DNA from: Branchipolynoe longqiensis | Taxonomy: Eukaryota > Annelida > Polychaeta > Phyllodocida > Polynoidae | Reading direction: 5' to 3' | DNA length: 64,000 nucleotides | Assembly (NCBI GenBank): GCA_030323885.1 | Contig: CM059188.1 | Span: 111,692,763-111,756,762 of the forward strand | Shown here: piece by piece, positions 62,413 through 64,000 of the stretch | Layout: each line of letters opens with the position of its first letter | Position numbering within the stretch: the stretch's first letter is position 1 | Translations under genes and position numbers: made by a program | The notes under the pieces: generated by a model | Seen by the model: only the letters and a program-made list of their open reading frames with translations | Told to the model about the DNA's origin: nothing | Database searches by the model: none

Positions 62413-62969
62413 GGAAATAAAAACAAAACAAAACACGAAACAAAAACAACAAAAACAACAAAAAAAACCCACAAAAACCCAAAAGACTATGCGGCCAAAT
62501 TGACACATTGTTATGAAATTCAGGTGCTTATGAATACCTCTCAAATCACAGTGCCGACCTGCCAGAACTAGTTGCATTGGTCTAGAACAATAAAGTTCCT
62601 CTGTTCATATGCACCTGTTGTAGATAGCAGTGTTCCATTTTGTTAATCTGACATAGATTGAGAGCAACACTTGCTAAGCTACAGAGCGAGTGCTAATATG
62701 GCATGGAGGAGTATTATGAGCGATGAATGAAATTGATATTTTCCCTTTTAATAATACCTGTGATAAGTCCTTTTGCGGATGCTATTAACTATTTCTCCTT
62801 CCTCATAACTCTTTTCAGCATGACATCATAACGCATGACTATTTGAGCTCCATAATAGTTTGGTGTTTATCTGTTTAATCTATAAGTTGAGTTGAGTTTT
62901 TAGGTAACCGCAAACATGGAGTAAGGTGGCTGTATGGCTTTCCCAAGGGGTGATCTTCAAGTGGGGCAC
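62413..62969. other. no recognisable gene
   Basis: Begins with an AAC/AAAAC-rich stretch (62,413-62,480), possibly an old retroelement tail. The rest is unique-looking. Confidence 0.35.
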
Positions 62970-63262
62970 ACCGGGCGCAGTGGCCTAATCGGTAGAGCGC
63001 GGCACTCGCGTGCGGAAGGTCGGTAGTTTGGTTCCTGGTCAAGTTTAAACCAATGACTTTAAAATTGATACTTGTCGCTTCCTTGCCTGCCGCTCAGCAT
63101 TAATAAGATAGGGAAAGGAGTCGCTAGCTCAGTGTCAGGTATATGTGACTGAGTGGGATATCAGGTCATGCTGCCGGCCACCTGATTTCCAAGTGTGGCA
63201 GCATTATAAAGTCACCATGAGTGCAGACTGTCACGTAAAACTCCACAACCAATCCAGCTGAG
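62970..63262 (+). mobile_element. tRNA-headed SINE, type A
   Basis: GCGCAGTGGCCTAATCGGTA head to ACTCCACAACCAATCCAGC. The CCTTAGATGTTGCC part is missing. Confidence 0.8.
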
Positions 63263-63289
63263 CAACCAATGTTGCCAAATCTTTTGGTA

Positions 63290-63594
63290 CCGTATATGTC
63301 CCAATAGACGCACACATGCACACATGGATGCGCGTCTATTCAAAGTTAAAGAATTTCATGGATTTGTTTTTGTCGTGCCTCTGAAATAAAGTGTGATTGT
63401 CTTGTTTTATGTGAATTCAGTCTGGATATGATCGTAAATTTTGATTTGTTTTTGTTGTGCCTCCGAAATATAGTGGGATTGTGCATTTAGTCTGAATATG
63501 ATTGTAAATTTGTGCGCATTTTCAATCTTGAAATGGGGGGTGGGGGTGGGGGGTGCTTCTATTGGGTAGCATGCTTCTTTTGTGACATATACGG
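63290..63594. mobile_element. MITE with CCGTATATGTC ends and TA target
   Basis: CCGTATATGTC / GACATATACGG, with TA at 63,288-63,289 and 63,595-63,596. Just inside are inverted CCCAATAGACGC / GCTTCTATTGGG words. Two direct AAATTTTGATTTG / GGATTTGTTTTTGT(C/T)GTGCC words occur internally. It looks Tc1/mariner-like by target only. Confidence 0.7.
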
Positions 63595-63660
63595 TATAAA
63601 GATTATGCTAAAATAAGCTGAGCAGTTTTGAAAGCAGGCACACACCTGGCAAAAAAAGAT

Positions 63661-63963
63661 TGTCTTATTTATTGAAACCTCTAGAGCACATACATTTTTA
63701 TCAATGGCTATTGGATGTCAAACGTATGGTCATTCTGACATATTTCTTTGGAGGAAACCCGCTGTCGGCACATAGGCTACTCTTTCTGATAATCAGCAAG
63801 GGTTCTTTTGTATGCACTTTCCTACACTTTGATGAACCAGTTGTGAAACACTGGTTGGAACGGAAAATAACCCAACCTGCAAATCGGTCCACTGAGCAGG
63901 ATCGATTGGATGACTCACACCTTGACAGGTGGACACCCTACCGCCTGAGCTACGTCCCGCTCC
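63661..63963 (-). mobile_element. RUDI-like V-SINE, copy 3, near full length
   Basis: On the minus strand: GAGCGGGACGTAGCTCAGGC head, CCACCTGTCAAGGTGTGAG, V-domain-like CGTTCCAACCAGTGTTTCAC, and a tail with ATGTGCTCTAGAGGTTTC. It is the best copy here for comparison with published RUDI. Confidence 0.75.
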
Positions 63964-64000
63964 TCCCACACACCTGGCAGTCACAAACTGCAACACTTAA

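Overview
The window looks like non-coding, repeat-saturated DNA from an animal nuclear genome, most likely a mollusc and perhaps a gastropod. The evidence is three minus-strand copies resembling the molluscan V-SINE RUDI, more than 35 full or partial copies of a class-II-tRNA-headed SINE, several MITE families with clear target-site duplications (TSDs), non-LTR retrotransposon remnants, and very large G-rich mini- and microsatellites. A run of exactly 500 N (38,990-39,489) is a scaffold gap. I found no convincing host protein-coding gene. The longest open frames lie in low-complexity repeats, where they are expected by chance. The host assignment rests on remembered SINE sequence and is an inference.

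Layout. 1-1.2 kb: a CpG-rich block with a CCAAT box, the best promoter candidate. 1.7-3.4 kb: a nested stack of a SINE split by two elements, one itself split by a MITE. 4.6-9.5 kb: MITEs and SINEs interleaved with TA microsatellites. 9.6-20.1 kb: G-rich minisatellites, including a telomere-like array (16.9-18.0 kb) and a 1.2-kb homopurine GGA array (18.9-20.1 kb). 20.4-22.1 kb: nested MITE and hAT-like element, then a SINE with a 14-bp TSD. 22.6-24.0 kb: a 70-bp satellite with two alternating monomer classes. 26.5-28.6 kb: a GGC-rich palindrome and two 5'-truncated LINE insertions with exact TSDs. 29.8-31.5 kb: a V-SINE split by a solo LTR-like element. 32-35 kb: SINEs, tandem MITEs and a (CCCACA)n array.

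35.1-39.5 kb: a GCATGC-rich inverted-repeat element, a GT/CA strand-switch palindrome, a 665-bp tandem duplication and the gap. 39.8-49.9 kb: pogo-like MITEs, large CA/GT arrays, a second solo LTR and hAT-like MITEs. 49.9-53 kb: MITE-in-MITE and MITE-in-SINE nests, then (GGGTGT)n. 53-57 kb: inverted SINE tails, a second GCATGC-rich element and CTCF-like motifs. 57-64 kb: SINEs, a MITE nest, tandem tRNA-like units and a V-SINE.

How the parts relate. The SINEs depend on LINE machinery in trans, and one truncated LINE remains. The MITEs have no transposase here. The most unusual group is a set of six elements (2.7, 8.6, 33.9, 41.0, 49.2 and 60.5 kb). They share a short outer terminus around CCCCTGTCACAC and 3-bp TNA target sites, but their bodies differ and each is built from short degenerate reiterations of its own inner terminal motif. 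This is the best candidate for something undescribed.
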